From contig JAGQUE010000241.1 of NCBI GenBank assembly GCA_020438665.1, positions 1 through 6,326 on the forward strand: 6,326 bases of DNA, given 5' to 3'. The position numbers and the translations under genes are program-made. The notes under the pieces were generated by a model that worked only from the letters and a program-made list of their open reading frames with translations, did not search any database and was not told where the DNA came from. Shown here piece by piece: positions 5,488 through 6,326 of this stretch (positions are counted from its first letter, which is position 1; each line of letters begins with the position of its first letter). Source of the DNA: Nocardioidaceae bacterium (lineage in GTDB: Bacteria > Actinomycetota > Actinomycetes > Propionibacteriales > Nocardioidaceae).

Positions 5488-5975
5488 GAGGTCCGCCTCG
5501 TCGCGGCGGCCAGGGCCTGCCGCCAGGTGTCGGGGGAGAGGACCGAGCCGGCGAGCGGCCCGGTGGTGCTCCCGGAGCGGGTCGCGGCTGGGCTGGTGGG
5601 CTTGATCGTCGCGGCGCTGCCGGGGAGCACGGCGTGGAGGGCGGGCCGGAAGGCGGCCACGACGCCCGAGCGGGGCTCGCGGGCGCCGTCGTCATCGATG
5701 ATGGTGTCGTCGGCGGCCTCCGGGCTCTCGATCTCGTCGGGCTCGAGCTCGGCGAGGACCGAGATCTGCTGCTCGGTCGTGCCGAGCACGAGCACCCGCC
5801 CACCAACGGTCACCACGGTGACCGAGGAGGAGCGCGACAGCGCCTGCCGGTGGACGACCTGGACCAGGGCGCCGTCACGCCCGCGGAAGCGCCGGCTGCC
5901 CAGCTTGGCGAGGAGCAGCAGCAAGCCGATGACGACGGCCAGTGAGAACACCAGGCGCACCACCAGCTCGGTCAC
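5484..5975 (-). CDS. fliO: Flagellar biosynthesis protein FliO
   Basis: Bitopic membrane protein that in the family helps assemble and stabilise FliP during construction of the export gate. The 163-residue product has a single hydrophobic segment at about 5-23. A basic patch (SRRFRGR, 27-33) follows, as expected at the cytoplasmic side. The conserved soluble portion includes VQVVHRQALSRSSSVTVVTV (38-57) and VLVLGTTEQQISVLAEL (61-77); the LGTTEQQ segment is characteristic. After this comes an acidic stretch (78-96), then a low-complexity Ala/Ser/Thr/Pro tail that is probably disordered. The GTG start at 5975 has GAGGAA 5 nt upstream, and no better start is visible. It follows fliN by 48 nt and overlaps fliP by 4 nt. 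FliO is poorly conserved and absent from injectisomes, so it marks this cluster as flagellar. Confidence 0.93.
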   Translation of the reverse strand: MTELVVRLVFSLAVVIGLLLLLAKLGSRRFRGRDGALVQVVHRQALSRSSSVTVVTVGGRVLVLGTTEQQISVLAELEPDEIESPEAADDTIIDDDGAREPRSGVVAAFRPALHAVLPGSAATIKPTSPAATRSGSTTGPLAGSVLSPDTWRQALAAATRRTS

Positions 5976-5980
5976 GGCGA

Positions 5981-5986
5981 TTCCTC
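5981..5986 (-). promoter_or_regulatory. Ribosome-binding site deciding the fliO start
   Basis: GAGGAA (minus strand) lies 5 nt before the GTG at 5975. It is the only clear site in the 48-nt fliN-fliO gap and supports the GTG as the fliO start. No promoter-like boxes or hairpins stand out in this gap, so fliO is probably co-transcribed with fliN. Confidence 0.6.
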
Positions 5987-6023
5987 GGGTCGGGAGTTGT
6001 GGGCAGGGACGGGGGCAGCGGGC

Positions 6024-6326
6024 TCAGCTGGCGGCGCTGTCGTCGATGATCTCGGTGACCCGGAGGCCGAAGTCCTCGTCCACGACGACGACCTCACCTC
6101 GGGCGATGAGGCGTCCGTTGACGAGCAGGTCGGCAGGGCTGCCGGCCGCGCGGTCGAGCTCCAGCACGTGGCCGGGGGTCAGCGCGAGCAGGTCGCGCAC
6201 GGTCATCCGGGTGCGGCCCAGCTCGACGGTCACCTCCATGTCGACGCCGTGCAGCATCTCCAGGCCGCGCCCCAGCAGGGGGGTGACCGTGCCGGGCACG
6301 GGTCGCGCTGTGGCGGCCGACGGGAC
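6024..6326 (-). CDS. fliN: Flagellar motor switch protein FliN, C-terminal part (5' end outside window)
   Basis: C-ring (switch complex) protein that helps set rotation direction and docks the export ATPase complex. Only the last 100 codons are visible. The SpoA/FliN fold is clear from the coding text below GTG 6299: [29 protein letters not shown], then the highly conserved [20 protein letters not shown] and RVTEII near the end. The frame stays open from the GTG at 6299 to the window edge, encoding an Ala/Pro-rich run ([12 protein letters not shown]) that looks like a linker. The true start is therefore probably outside the window, although GTG 6299 would give a short 91-residue protein. A longer FliN or a FliY-like protein with an extra N-terminal domain is possible. 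The TGA at 6026-6024 is 48 nt before fliO. Confidence 0.92.
   Translation of the reverse strand, partial: VPSAATARPVPGTVTPLLGRGLEMLHGVDMEVTVELGRTRMTVRDLLALTPGHVLELDRAAGSPADLLVNGRLIARGEVVVVDEDFGLRVTEIIDDSAAS

Noticed and set aside
1..6326. CRISPR array, insertion sequence or attachment site
   Set aside because: No regularly spaced direct repeats, transposase-like frames or terminal repeats flanking a gene were seen. The inverted repeats are confined to the short non-coding end and the fliP palindrome.

Overview
The window is a high-GC stretch (repeated GTG starts, GC-rich third codon positions, almost every frame open) that reads as an actinobacterial flagellar locus. The protein sequences look most like motile Nocardioidaceae-type actinobacteria, but that genus-level guess is from recalled family resemblance only. 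All seven recognised genes lie on the minus strand, so transcription runs from high to low coordinates: fliN (3' part only, cut by the right edge), fliO, fliP, fliQ, fliR, flhB, flhA.

Layout along transcription. 6326-6024 is the SpoA (C-terminal) domain of the C-ring protein FliN. 5975-5484 is FliO, the bitopic assembly factor for the export gate. 5487-4600, 4597-4328 and 4317-3553 are FliP, FliQ and FliR, the helical export-gate core. 3548-2385 is FlhB, the self-cleaving substrate-specificity switch, with an intact NPTH site. 2335-263 is FlhA, the nonameric export-gate protein. Spacing is operonic: 48 nt, 4-nt overlap, 2 nt, 10 nt, 4 nt and 49 nt. Several ribosome-binding sites sit inside the previous gene or on its stop codon, so translational coupling is likely. 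Together these genes encode nearly the whole membrane part of the flagellar type III secretion apparatus plus a rotor/switch component. The ATPase and its regulators (fliI, fliH, fliJ) are not in the window.

The left end (1-262), beyond the flhA stop, has no large gene and is the least ordinary part. On the plus strand, convergent with flhA, it has a near-perfect full-length Shine-Dalgarno sequence (about 16 nt complementary to the 16S 3' tail, allowing two G-U pairs). This precedes a 12-codon mini-ORF, whose stop overlaps the first of a dense series of inverted repeats. These include a perfect 13-bp stem enclosing two hairpins with only single unpaired bases between helices, a perfect 9-bp stem, and a 6-7-bp outer helix that closes around both. 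I cannot name this element. It could be a structured RNA with a leader peptide, an attenuator-like leader, or a DNA element.

The flagellar genes themselves look intact and conventional. Minor oddities are a short collagen-like Gly-X-Y run in the extracytoplasmic part of FliP, lying over a 16-nt DNA palindrome, and an uncertain FlhA start.
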